NCBI RefSeq assembly: GCF_029168945.1
Contig: NC_083604.1
Span: 62,760,211-62,824,210, forward strand
Reading direction: 5' to 3'
Source: Cannabis sativa
Lineage: Eukaryota; Streptophyta; Magnoliopsida; Rosales; Cannabaceae
Length of the DNA stretch: 64,000 nt
Made by a program: the position numbers and the translations under genes. A model generated the notes under the pieces. That model saw only the letters and a program-made list of their open reading frames with translations. It had not been told where the DNA came from and ran no database searches. Shown here piece by piece: positions 48,401 to 59,713 of the stretch (position 1 is its first letter; each line of letters begins with the position of its first letter).

Positions 48401-49151
48401 TGTTCTGGTCACAACAGTTGTGTATAGTTTCTTTTCAAGTGGCCACCTACCCCACACTGGAAGCAAGCCCTAGCTTGACACTCACCCTGATGGCGCCTCT
48501 TGCACCTTGGAGACTCTGGATAAGTTCACCAGTTTTTGTTTCCACCACAAATGAAACATTGGTTACTTTGGAATCTATTGTTTAGTCCTGTAGTTGATTA
48601 ATCATTGGTCCTTTTCTTGTGATCACCAGGGTCACTACCCTTACCAGAACTAGCACTAGACCTCTGCTTCCATGAATCCCTTCTTGCAATATTTTTCTTT
48701 CGTATCTGATCTTTTGCACCCTCAGCAGCAAGGGCCAACTCAACTATCTGTGCATAAGTTCAAACAAACCTAGGTTGTTTGGCGAGAACAATCACGTCTC
48801 GTGCAATGTGTTCATCCAACCCCCAAATAAATTTAGCTTTTCTAGCGGCCTTAGTGGCCACTTCATCTGAGGCAAACTTTGCCAGTCGATCAAACTTGAT
48901 GGCATACTTTGTCACTGTCATGCTTCCCTGGGTCAACCGTATGAATTCTTCTACTTTTGCTGCTTTGATAGATTCATTGTAATATTTCTCGTAGAACAGA
49001 GCCCGAAAAGCATCCCATGTCATGTTATTCAGGTCATGACCCTGTGACACAAGCTCCCACTAGATGCGTGCATCCTCTCCCAGCATATAAACGGCACACC
49101 TGACCCTATCTTTACTTTCGACCCGCATAAAATCAAAAATAGATGTTATCA
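48401..49151 (-). pseudogene. Copy A gag, C-terminal part
   Basis: The frame 48760-49050 reads MTWDAFRALFYEKYYNESIKAAKVEEFIRLTQGSMTVTKYAIKFDRLAKFA: gypsy gag capsid. Cys-rich zinc-knuckle text lies at about 48440-48600. A solo LTR cuts the gag at 49152; it resumes at 51159. Confidence 0.85.
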
Positions 49152-49652
49152 TGTAAAGACTGCTTAGCCTTAATTTGGGAATTAGCAGGTAATTACGACT
49201 TTATTATGAAAACTATTTATTAATATTGAATTAATTATTTATGATGATTTATTTGAATTCATAATGTATTTTTATGTCACATAGATATTTCAAAATTATT
49301 GCATGTTTTGTGTCAGGCAACGTTGGAACGCGGTGTTTTTGCTATTAGAATCACATCTTAGTATTTTTAGTATAGCGGGACAATAGTTTAGACATTGGGA
49401 ATGTCGGAATTTTAGAATTTCCCAAAATACCCCTAAGTGACCTTTTATGACTTTAAGTGTTGGAAGGGCAAAATAGTCATTTTGCCTAAGTGAGTTTTGT
49501 CTTTTTGTGGATTTTAATTAAAGTTTGTTAATCTGATTTTTTTTTAGTTTATTTGGCTGAGATTATATGAGATAAAACCTTTTCTTTTATTTTTATTATT
49601 ACACTCATTTTACAAAAAATAAGAAAATCAAAGAGGAAAGACTTTCTTTCTT

Positions 49653-49705
<53 letters not shown>

Positions 49706-51158
49706 CGTTCCACCCTAGAGCAGCTAGGGTTGCTTTAGTTCTTCAAATATTCAGGAATTGAGCTGGGTTTTAAGTGATTTTAATCAAGGTAAAGATTCTT
49801 AGCTCTTCTCTTCATGTTTTCTTGAATTTTAAGAAAAGAAATTTTGCATGAAATGATGTTTTGGCTGCTGTAATTGCTGTTGGTGTTGATTATTGTTTTT
49901 TCTGCAGTTTAGATATGTTAGATTATGTTGTTTTAGGCATGAATTGGTAGTTGTTTGAAGGCTTAGCCAAGTTTTGAGTTTTAGAACTCAAACTTGGAGC
50001 TTTAATGGTGAAATTCAAATCTGAGCTTTGATTGTTGTTTTGTCACTTGGAATATGTTTATTGGGGTATAATATGCAGGTCTGGAAAGTTTGGTTGGATT
50101 TGGAAACATTTTGGTTAGGGGTTTGAATATTTTTTGTTTTCTGGTAAAATCGGCTAACTGGTTTTACACTGCTTGTAAAACTGGTTACCCCGATTTTGCG
50201 GCAGGGAAAACCTGATTTTCAGCTTGTAGTTTCGTGTCAGTTTCAGGTTCCTAATTGGTAGACTCGCTGCTAGTTTAGGGTATTACCATGTTAAGTTTCA
50301 GTAGATAGGTTTTTGGTTTAAAACCTAAGTCTCGATTGTGATTTAGCAAGTCACTTATGCGTGTTATTATCGATGTTATTTAGGAACCTATAATTCGCCG
50401 AGCAGTTGTTCCACTCAGATTGACCGGCACACCTGAATTCGGAATTGAGGTAAGATTAGTATAATATCATGCATATGTTATTACATGTTTAGCGTACATG
50501 TTGTTATGCCTGTTAGATTACATTGATAGCAGTAATAGTATACATAGAGTTGTGCTGATTACTGATAAATGTATGTTGGCTAAAATACTGATCGATACTG
50601 TCACATCAATATGGCTAGAGTATGACTAACATATTAAGTATATGCTGACATTATGGTCGATAGTATTGTCTTATGAACGTTCTGGACTCAGTACCGTGTG
50701 GGACACAGGGATTAGGGTTATGATCAGTGTATGGGCTCCAGGTTATAACCCGGGTTATTTGTATGTTTATGTTATGCTTTTCTTACTGAGTCTGTCGACT
50801 CACAGTGCTATCTTTATGTTTAGGTAAGGGCAAGGCTAAAGTTGAGGAGCCGTGAGTACGAGCACGTGAAGATTATACACGTTGGGGAGGTTAGACCTGG
50901 AGCGTACGATCTTTGGGACATCAAGGCTTTCGCTGTATAGTCGCTAGACGACAAACTTTTAATTATATATATAGAAAACTTTTGTAAAGTATTTTGTAAA
51001 CAGGATCCTGAAATGTTATATATGTAATACTTTAAGTTTTTAATTAAATAAGCAAATTTTTAATTATTCATGATTTTCAATAACCTCGTTGATTAGCAAC
51101 GAGCTGTACAGTACGTTTAAAATCACGATAACACGCCTATGCTAGTTAGGGTGTTACA
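49152..51158 (+). mobile_element. Solo chromovirus LTR inside copy A gag
   Basis: 2007 bp, TGTAAAGACTGCTTAG to GTTAGGGTGTTACA, flanked by perfect TATCA (49147-49151 and 51159-51163). Its ends match the copy B LTR (which reads TGTAAAGCCCGCTTAG on its strand and ends GGTGTTACA), so it is the same family, in the opposite orientation to copy B. It holds a CT microsatellite at about 49659-49701 and a palindrome cluster at 50144-50200. Confidence 0.92.
49659..49701 (+). repeat. (CT)n microsatellite in the solo LTR
   Basis: About 43 bp of CT dinucleotides, about 510 bp into the LTR, just where the leader of related LTRs is CT-rich. Likely to vary in length. Confidence 0.85.
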
Positions 51159-51560
51159 TATCATGCTCATCCATTGTTCCGCCTTGCGAGGATCATCACC
51201 ATCCTTGAACACTAGCGGGTTATGCTTACTGAACCGCTTGTACAACGACTCTAGATAATAACCTACGTCGTGTGGCACTACTAGAGGTGCCGGAAGATCA
51301 CGATTTGGATTTAGAGCAGGCTAAGCTCGCTGCTCCCTCAGCTCTTGTATTTGATTGCCTTGTTGCTGGATGGTCTCTTGCATCGTGACATATAACCCTT
51401 CCCAATTTGGTGGTGGTGGAGGATTCTTGCCCTCACTGCCAACCCTGAGCCCAGCAAGCTCACAGTTACCCCTTCCAGATCGCCTCGGGTGGATGATCTA
51501 TACACCTGAGACCATAATCCCATTGTTTAAGATATCCCAAATCATGACAATACTAATAAG
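51159..51560 (-). pseudogene. Copy A gag, N-terminal part
   Basis: On the minus strand the part next to the solo LTR reads YLESLYKRFSKHNPLVFKDG, DDPRKAEQWM, equivalent to [16 protein letters not shown] in copy B gag. A Gln/Glu-rich stretch (QEQ.ELREQ) precedes it. Frames are broken; the start codon is not clear. Confidence 0.7.
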
Positions 51561-51750
51561 TATTTCCATGTATTCACTTACACATCAATCTTTACTATAC
51601 TTTTCTAACAACTAACATATTCCAAATAAGCAGGCAATCAGGTAATTAACAAATAATCTAGCAATTAAAACTTACTAAACCATGAGTCGAACGAGTCTTC
51701 GTAGCCAATGTACATATCAAGCCAGTCTTCAAGATCTTTAAACCTTGGTC

Positions 51751-51762
51751 GGTCTGATACCA
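51751..51762 (-). other. Copy A primer binding site
   Basis: Minus-strand TGGTATCAGACC, three bases inside the LTR end at 51766; matches initiator Met tRNA priming as in Del/Tekay elements. Confidence 0.85.
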
Positions 51763-51765
51763 TGT

Positions 51766-53172
51766 TGTAACGTCCCGTTCCACAGGGACACCACGTATGT
51801 GCTTTTACAAATTTGTTTTAACCTAATGATTAACTCAAAAAAAGTGAGGTTTAATTTAAACTTTTAATTAAAATAAAATATAACTTAATAAAAGAAAACC
51901 ACGGTTAGGTATGGGGATCCCCTGTACATAATGTTCCAAAAGTAATATTACAATATTAGGTTACACTTTCAAATACAAACAAAAGGGTGGATCATGTCCA
52001 CTGGAGTCATGGCACCGCGGGTGATATGTATACTGCTGCAGAGACCTAAAAGTCATGGTTGTTCAGCTTTGCCCATTCCTTTACCTGCACCATGAAGCAC
52101 TCGTGAGTCACAGAGACTCAGCAAGAAAAGCGAAAAAATTCAAAGAGATGTACATTCAAGTAATCATACCGCGACAAAATATATGCGTTCAGAATACATT
52201 ACATTTTAACATGCTTATAATTACACATCACCATAATCACATAATCTCAGTACTTCATAAAGCACCCTTACCACTCGTTATCCATGAGCTATGTATATAC
52301 TATCGTTGCCCGATAAAGTGAACCTATTTGCAGTTTCAACGAGTAATTACTCATAATGGTAATGACCATTTCCGTTCCCTCGATCATAATCAAGGCACGA
52401 CAAACACATATCAAGATCTCGATCATAATTGAGACTATAACTATCATAACCGTCTTTCATTTAACCGTTTAGCGGTGCATAACACTTTTCTTACCTCAAT
52501 CCAGTATCAGGTGTGCGGGCCACCTGAGTGGAAACAAAGCTTGATGATCCCAGGTCCTATGTCGCGATAGCAAAATTCGGTAAATACCTTAATCAAATTT
52601 TTGGGAACAAGCCCTAATTCTCGTAATCAGACAAACCTAATTCCCACTGGTTCAATCTAACTCAAATATCACTAAAAATGCCCTGACTTAAACTCCAGAA
52701 AACACCCCAAGCCAAAACCAGATTCAAGGAGAAAACTTGAGATTTCCCCTGCTAGCAAATCGGTTGACCGGTTTGCCAGTTGCCTGTAAAACCGGTCGAA
52801 CGGTTTTCTGGGCAGCCCTGGGGGAATCTAGTTTGTTACCTCGAAACCCAATCCAAGCTCCACCAAACCTACCGTACTCTTCTAGGACAGTTCAATATCA
52901 AATATATACATATCCAGCACATCAAACCACAAAAATTTAACAAATTGCACAAATCACCATGCTAGAACCAAGAAATTGAGTTTTAAAACTCAATTCTTCA
53001 ATTCCAACACCACAGCCACCTAACTCAAACAAACTAAACTCTAATCAACCTTAAATTAAGCCTAATAACAAACAAACTATACTTAATTTAACAACATAGT
53101 CTCGAAATCCTAAAACCCTAAGCTAAAACTAGCTTAAAACTTGATGAAATCTTTATACACATTGGAGGAACT
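51766..53172 (-). repeat. Copy A 5' LTR, partial
   Basis: Starts TGTAACGTCCCG on the plus strand (the LTR end on the element's strand) and is cut at 53172 by the copia LTR. It shares the text ATCAGGTGTGCGGGCCACCTGAGTGG-like with copy B at a matching place (52505 against 57635), and carries its own palindromes at 52756-52807. The missing remainder would lie beyond the copia/copy B stack, outside the window. Confidence 0.78.
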
Positions 53173-55050
53173 TGTTGGATATATTTTACCAGGATCTAGA
53201 TTTACTAACAAGTATGTTTCATTAACACCCTAATATGAATTCTAAAACAATGAAATAAACACATATAAAGTTTAAAAAAACCTTACATTGGGTGCAGCAA
53301 AATATAAGGACTCCTTCTGTTCAAATATCTAGCACTTGATTCCTTTCTATAGCAGAGCATTATCAATATCTGAACCTGGATCTCTTTCTCTCCTTCCTTT
53401 GATGCTGATTCTCATTCTTGTTGGATGGTTTTCCACAGTCTTACACACTATGATTGAGATACCACTTGATGTGTGTGGGCACTCACTCATTCACTCAAGG
53501 ATTTTGAAAATTTAGAGAAGAAAAGAGAAGGGAAGAGGTTCGGCCTATAGAGAAAAGATAGAGGCTCAGTTTTCATCTAACAGAAGTTAAGTGTGAATGA
53601 GAGCCATCACTATCTATTTATAGTTAACAACCTAGGTTTAGGTTAGAATTATTTGGCATTAAAATAATGAAAAAATAAATGATAAAACCCATAAAGTGTG
53701 GCCGGCCATGGGCTTGGATAATGGGCCTCACTTATGCAATTTTACTGTTTTATCATTCTTGTATCTAATTTTCTAGAAAACGCCAATTTTCCAATTCAAC
53801 CATTTAAATGCCAATTCTAATTATTTAATAACTAAAAATTAATTATTAAATAATATTATCATTTAATATATTTATTAATTAGACATATAAAGTCTCTTAA
53901 TTAATAAATAAACCTAGAATCTCTTTTCTTTACAATTTCGCCCTTGCTTAGTGAAAATTCACAAAGTAGACATAGTCTAACTTTAGAATTATAATTGATT
54001 AATCAAAATCAATTAACTGAGTCTTACAAGAAGTATGGTCTCAACTAGTATGGGGACCATGGGTCTATATATCCGAGCTTCCAATAAGTAGATCAAGAAT
54101 TTATATCTTAAATTCACTGACTTATTAATTCTTCGTTGAATCCACGCATAAAACTTAGAATTGCACTCTCAGTATATAGAACGCTCTATATGTTCCACGA
54201 TATAGACACGTCATTAGTTATCCATTGTTATAATCCTAATGTGATCGATGATCCTCTAATAGATGATCTACATTGAATAGGCACTAAATTACCGTTACAC
54301 CTTCAATGTATTTTATCCTTAAAACATTTAGCTCCGTATAAATGATATTTCAGCGAAGTGAAATGAGATCTCCACCATTTATCTCTGTTTAGCCAAGCTC
54401 GAAGGATATCATTGTTTCACTTCTAAATCCTTATAGAAGTTATAGATTCCATATTTATGTTAGCGCTCCCACTCAATTATACTATCATGTTCCCAAAATG
54501 TACGTATACCCCTGACCCAAAAGTAGACTTAACTAACAAATCAAAGAACATGTATAATACTCATGAGATCGAACCTAAACATATCAGGATTAAGATCATT
54601 TGATCTAGGATCAACAGGTGATACTGAATTGAATAGATATTACGGTAAATTTTAATATATCTAATCAAAGTTCAATATCGGTCCCTTCCGATGTATACTC
54701 CATACATCCGATGCTGGTAAACTTTGCCAATGTCCTTGAAAGGACATAACACTTATCCAAGGTGTAAGAATACCTATCGCTGATTATCATGTCAGTCTAA
54801 ATCCAGTGAACTGAAAAATCAGGGAATAAACTTTCGAACATATAATTAAGATTATATTCAACTGTGTTGACAACACTATAATCATTAACAAATTGATATG
54901 TTCTGGACTTAAATAGAATTCATACATTATGTAAATAATCATGAAATAAATCAAGTGAACCATGCAACATTAAATGTTATTTCTGATCTATATTAATAAG
55001 TAAATCTGATTATATTGAAATGAGTTTTATTTAGGGCATAAAACCCAACA
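53173..55050 (-). repeat. 3' LTR of the nested copia
   Basis: 1878 bp, TGTTGGATATATTTTACC to GGGCATAAAACCCAACA (TG/CA). Same family as the solo LTR at 38504-40366, with long stretches in common such as the GCGCTCCCACTCAATT block near 54460. The minus-strand start TGTTGGGTTTTATGCCC is common to a widespread plant copia family. Confidence 0.9.
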
Positions 55051-55064
55051 AACTCCCACTTGCA
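55051..55064 (-). other. Polypurine tract of the nested copia
   Basis: Minus-strand TGCAAGTGGGAGTT directly before the LTR start, the expected priming site. Confidence 0.75.
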
Positions 55065-56814
55065 CTAATATAAAACAAAGGGTGCATTTCAAATAATCGC
55101 AACACCTTGATATACAAATCAAGTGTAGTAGTAGTAAACTCCTCGTAATAGGATCTGACAGGTTGAATTAACCAAAACCTTTCCTCCACCATTACTCTTC
55201 CTTAATCACAAAGTCATTGATAATGTGAAATTCCTCTCTATATGTCTACTCTTTTGGGATACTGGATTCTATACCTTTGGCAACTACTTTTGGTTAATCA
55301 GGAAATTAACACTAGTAGTTAAGACAGGTTGGAACGGTGCCACAATTGTATAGAACTTTCCTTAGACTGAATAAGTACCTTTCCTGCAACTTTAACATTC
55401 AGTCCCTCTCTGGTAGACCTAGAGATTTCAGATAGGTTTTTACACTTCTCCAAAATCACTACTCCACCCTAGAGTAATCACCATCTTATCAGCATTCTTT
55501 CTAGAACAAAGGCAAGTCTCAAAATCTGATGTGGTGTAGTCTAAGAGTTTTAAACACACCCTTATTGACTAACATATAGTTCCTCTTCTTAATCTTAAGA
55601 TTTACTTGATTGACTTCCAATGTTCTTCTCCTGGATTAATCTGATACCTACTCATTACTCCCACTCAACAGCAGGTGTCTGGTCTAAGGCATACTAAAGC
55701 ATATTTGAGACCTCTCACTGTTGATTTAAGAAATTCTTTCATGGCTTTATCTTTTCTGGAATAGTTGAGACTTTTCCTTAGATAAATAAAATCTATGCCT
55801 AGAAGTCGAGAAGCTTCTATAGATTGCCATTAGAAAGAAAATGCTTCAGCATCTTACTAAAGTAAGTTGCTTGCATTAGAGTAAGTAATTACCAGGTATA
55901 CCACAAGCCATAGGTTTAGATAAACTAAAACCTATAATACTAGGAACAGGAAGTTTTGTTAAGTCCATTGAATAGACTTATTAACTAAAATTTCCTTTTA
56001 TGTCCTTGTAATAGAAAACTTTAGGTTATTCCATGTGAATGGATCAAACCATAGTTCTATTGGCTTTTCTTCTTAGTTTCTTATCTTGACAATCCATTAC
56101 TTGTTTAAACTCACAGTGGATTTTAATCACTAGTGTCTTCCAAGTCATAAGAAGTGAAGTTCCTTGAAACTCTCCCACTACGACAAGGTACCGTGAATTA
56201 TGTCTAAGAAAACTAAATGGTATTGATCTCTTCGGTTGTGACAAGACAACCGAGGCAGTGGGATCATCATATGTCAAATAAGATGATAAAACACTTTTAG
56301 AATCAAGAAAAATATCTCCTTTATTTTCTACTTTATTTTTAGACTTAGTCATTTTCTTAGAAAAGTAGTATTTGTTTAAACAAACACTTTCTTATCTATT
56401 GACTATGGGATGGTCCACCCCTAATCACTTAGAATAGCTAACAAATATGCAAACCACGGTTAACAGTTCTAGCTTTTCTTAAGATTTTGATTAGGTCATC
56501 CATGAATCTAGTAATGATTTACTTTAAGTATACAACCATTGCATCATTCTGAAATTGTATTACCATAAAAGGATTTAGGCAACGACTAGTAACTAATCAT
56601 CAATATGCAAATCAAAATTTTTGGGAGGTAAGTTTGGATATAATTCAAAAATCAAATTAATGATCTTTGAACTGCATATCTACTAACCATATCTCCACCC
56701 CTATCAGTTCGCAAGATCTTTAACCACTTACCTTAATGATTAATCACCATTGCTAGAAATCAGAAATTTTCAAACATTTCAAATTTCTTTGCATAAGGTA
56801 TAATCTAGCGTTAT
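55051..56814 (-). pseudogene. Copia pol remnant (integrase and downstream)
   Basis: Near 56690-56800 the minus strand reads YLMQRNLKCLKISDF and, after stops, K-DLAN(T/R)DRGG-like text, matching the YLMKHKSEAFEKFKEF...LRSDRGGEY stretch of copia integrase. The frame 56044-56352 contains FLDSK and TASVV, which would fall in the integrase-RT connector. RT and RNase H further toward the LTR are too decayed to identify, with no long frame. The element is therefore dead. Confidence 0.65.
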
Positions 56815-57226
56815 TGTAACACCCTAACTAATTTAGGCGTATTACGTGATTTTTAAACGTACTGTGCAGCTCGTTGCTAATCAACGAGGTTTATGGAAAA
56901 ACGTGATTAATTAAAATTTTGCTTTTTCATTAAACTTATAAACCATTTTACCAAAAAGTCTCGGGATCCCGATTTATAAAATATTTACAAACGTTTTTAC
57001 TATTCGACTTTTACATCAAAATAAGGTCATCTAACGACCGTTACAAAAATCTCAGCCCTGCTGTCCCGAGGATCGTACGCTCCAGGCCTAACCGCCCCGA
57101 CATGTACAACCCCATAAGCTCGCTCACGGTCCATCAGCAACTGCCTTGCCTTTACCTACACATGAACGTAAACTGTGAGTCGACAGACTCAGTAAGAAAA
57201 GCATACTAATATCATACATAAACTGA

Positions 57227-57510
57227 CTGCCGTGTCCAACACGATACTGAGTCCCGCTACTGCCATGTCCAACATGGTACTGAGCACTACTGCCATGTCC
57301 AACATGGTACTGAGTTTTGAACGTTCAGGGGACGGTACTATTGACAAGTATCCTCCTGATCGGTCGAACCGGTCATACTCCGGCTGCTGGTCATACTCCA
57401 GCCTGTACCGACGGGATAGGTCAATAGCACTGAACCACCAACCAGTGTCAGCCTGATCGGTCGAACCGGTCATACTCCGGCTGCTGGTCATACTCCAGCC
57501 TGTACCGACG
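57227..57510. repeat. Tandem units within the copy B LTR
   Basis: CTGCC(G/A)TGTCCAACA(C/T)G starts at 57227, 57260 and 57290. Downstream, the 59 bp at 57355-57413 recur unchanged at 57452-57510 (spacing 97 bp). All lie in the downstream part of the LTR on its own strand. Confidence 0.88.
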
Positions 57511-57844
57511 TGACAGGGTTGGGTGGTTCGAAGCCTAAATACATATCTAATGTAAACTAACAGGCTTCCTACATGCACGCTAAACATGTAAACTACATAT
57601 GCATACTGTTATACTAATCTTACCTGGATTCCGATTTCAGGTGTGCCGGTCAACCTGACTGGAACTGAAGCTGAACGGCGGATTACTGGCTCCTAAACCA
57701 TAAAAATCACAACGCTATAAGCGACACGCTAAAACACTTCCCGGGGACTAAAACTTGAAACTAAAAGTTTCCCTATCGATAAATAGCATGGCAATACCCC
57801 TAAAAACCCAAAAACGAGGAAAACTAGGGTTCTGAAAAATCCCC

Positions 57845-57936
57845 AACCGGAAGACCGGTTGCCCAACCGGAATTCCGGTTCTGGGAAAATCTGAACCCCC
57901 ATCCGGAATTCCGGATGCTCAACCGGAATTCCGGTT
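57845..57936. repeat. Four 16-bp palindromes in the copy B LTR
   Basis: AACCGGAAGACCGGTT at 57845, AACCGGAATTCCGGTT at 57865 and 57921, ATCCGGAATTCCGGAT at 57901. Three are perfect palindromes; the first has a 4-base loop. The outer bases vary but remain paired. Confidence 0.92.
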
Positions 57937-59056
57937 CCTCGCAGGCAGCAACCAAAATACACATATCTTGACCAATTCGAACCCAATTGATCCCAAACTT
58001 TCCAGACCTGCTCTATAGGTCCCAAATGACCATTCCAAGGCCTCAAACCTACCCAGAAACCTCACAAGCAAATTTCACCATTGAAGACCAAGCTTTGAGT
58101 TCAAGAACTCAAACTTGGTTAAACCGACTAGCATGCACCCTAGCCTAGTTAATTCTACTTAACTAAGCATTAAAACACCTCTGCAAACTAACAATAACAT
58201 CCAGTAATAACACAGAAACTAAACAAAGCATTTTTCTCACAAAATCACCTATTTTCACATATAATTTAAAAGCTTGAACAACCTAACTAATATGCTTTCA
58301 ACACAGCTCATTTAACATCAAAAATCATGCTTTAAACAACTTAAATCAACAACAAAACACAGCAGAATCATCTCTCAAAAATCACATGCATTATCATCCA
58401 ATTTCATCATTTTTCTTCAAGAATTTAAGGAGAAAGGGACTAGGAAACACATACCATACAAGAGATCAATAAAGTTTGCAAACCAAAGCTTGAATCACCA
58501 CAAAATCCAGCTCTTGAACCCCAAAGTTCTCAGCCGAAAAAGAGAGAGAGAAAAGAGAGAAAAAGCTTCCAATTTTTCTATTTTTTCCAAACTTTGAAAT
58601 TTTGAAAAATAAACTAATAAATCATTTAACATATAATAACCTTATTTCAGCAAAGTAATAAGCATTTAACAAATCCTTTTCAAATAAATAAAATCACTAA
58701 AAGACAAAACACTAATGGGGCAAAAAGACCATTTTGCCCCTCCACCATAAAATCACTAAAATCATACCAAAGGGGTATTTTTGGGACATTCTAAATTCCC
58801 GGCCATTCCCAACATTCCCAATGTCTAAAACCCGTCCCCAAAATACTAACATACTAGGTTGTGATTTCTACTGAGCCAAACGCCGCGTTCCAAATACCGG
58901 ACACCGGAAATGCGAAACATAAAAGCTACCGATAACATACTCATGCATATTTGAATTCCATAAATATCCATAATAAATTATTTAAATAGCTATAAATAAT
59001 TTCATGATTAACATAAATAACTGCTAATTTCCAAATTAACTAAGCGGGCTTTACAA

Positions 59057-59069
59057 CTATCCCCCCCTT
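59057..59069 (-). other. Copy B polypurine tract
   Basis: Minus-strand AAGGGGGGGATAG directly before the LTR. Confidence 0.88.
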
Positions 59070-59640
59070 AAAAGGATTTCGTCCCCGAAATCTAACTCCG
59101 AATAACTCGGATATTGAGTTCGCATATCCGACTCAAGCTCCTGTGTGGCTTCTTCCACCTTACCGTTTCTCCAGAGAACCTTGACCAACGCTATGGTCTT
59201 ATTCCGAAGGACTTTATCCTTTCTATCCGGGATCCGCACCGGGCCGTTCCTCATAAGACATATCTGACTGAAGCTGAAGGCTCTCATAACTGAGTATATG
59301 AGAGGGGTCTGAAACGTATTTTCTCAACATTGAGACATGAAATACGTTGTGCACTGCTGATAAAGCTGGAGGCAATGCTAACCGATATGCCACTTGACCT
59401 ATCTTCTCGAGAATCTCGAAAGGTCCTGTAAATCTAGGGCATAACTTGCCTCTTTTCCCGAAACGTTTAATCCCCTTCATCGGAGATACTCGCAAAAACA
59501 CATGGTCCCCTACTCGGAACTCAACATCTCTACGTTTCGGATCTGCGTAACTCTTCTGTCTGCTCTGGGAGGCAAGCATTCTAGCTTTAATCTTCTCTAT
59601 TGCCTCATTGGTCCGCTGAACCGACTGCGGACCTAGGTAT
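59057..59640 (-). pseudogene. Copy B integrase C-terminus with chromodomain-like tail
   Basis: Two overlapping frames. The first (59223-59579) reads SRQKSYADPKRRDVEFRVGD, KVSPMKGIKRF-type text, [36 protein letters not shown]. The second (59057-59287) reads [38 protein letters not shown], which is the short chromodomain-like tail that in chromoviruses is thought to steer integration to silent chromatin. A frameshift at about 59250-59285 separates them. The normal W in EATWE is Q here. Confidence 0.88.
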
Positions 59641-59713
59641 TTCCTCTCCCCGTCTCATCCTGGATAGGGGATCTACACTTCCTACCGTACAACGGTTCAG
59701 TAGGGTGCCATCC

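Larger units (their letters stand above)
42597..53172 (-). mobile_element. Chromovirus copy A (Tekay/Del-like), decayed and nested
   Basis: Minus-strand Ty3/gypsy element: part of the 5' LTR (51766-53172), primer site, gag, protease, RT, RNase H, integrase and a polypurine region at 42603-42625. It is interrupted by two solo LTRs. No 3' LTR is present apart from perhaps GATATTACA at 42600-42608. Every gene is broken by stops. It is clearly older than copy B, which has the same gene order. Confidence 0.85.
53173..56814 (-). mobile_element. Copia element (Angela/Tork-like), 3' half
   Basis: Minus-strand copia with its 3' LTR at 53173-55050 and 1.76 kb of interior, then cut at 56814 by chromovirus copy B. 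It sits within the copy A 5' LTR. The left flank GAACT (53168-53172) should recur outside the window if a 5-bp duplication exists. Confidence 0.8.
56815..59055 (-). repeat. 3' LTR of copy B
   Basis: 2241 bp; plus-strand TGTAACACCC...GGGCTTTACA. Contains a triple short repeat (57227-57316), a 59-bp exact duplication (57355-57413, 57452-57510) and four perfect or near-perfect palindromes (57845-57936). AG-rich text and TTTTGCCCCT near 58730 match related LTRs. Confidence 0.92.

Noticed and set aside
57189..57587. 132-codon frame in the copy B LTR with internal repeats
   Set aside because: Its repeats are the LTR tandem units read through; no start context or known protein.
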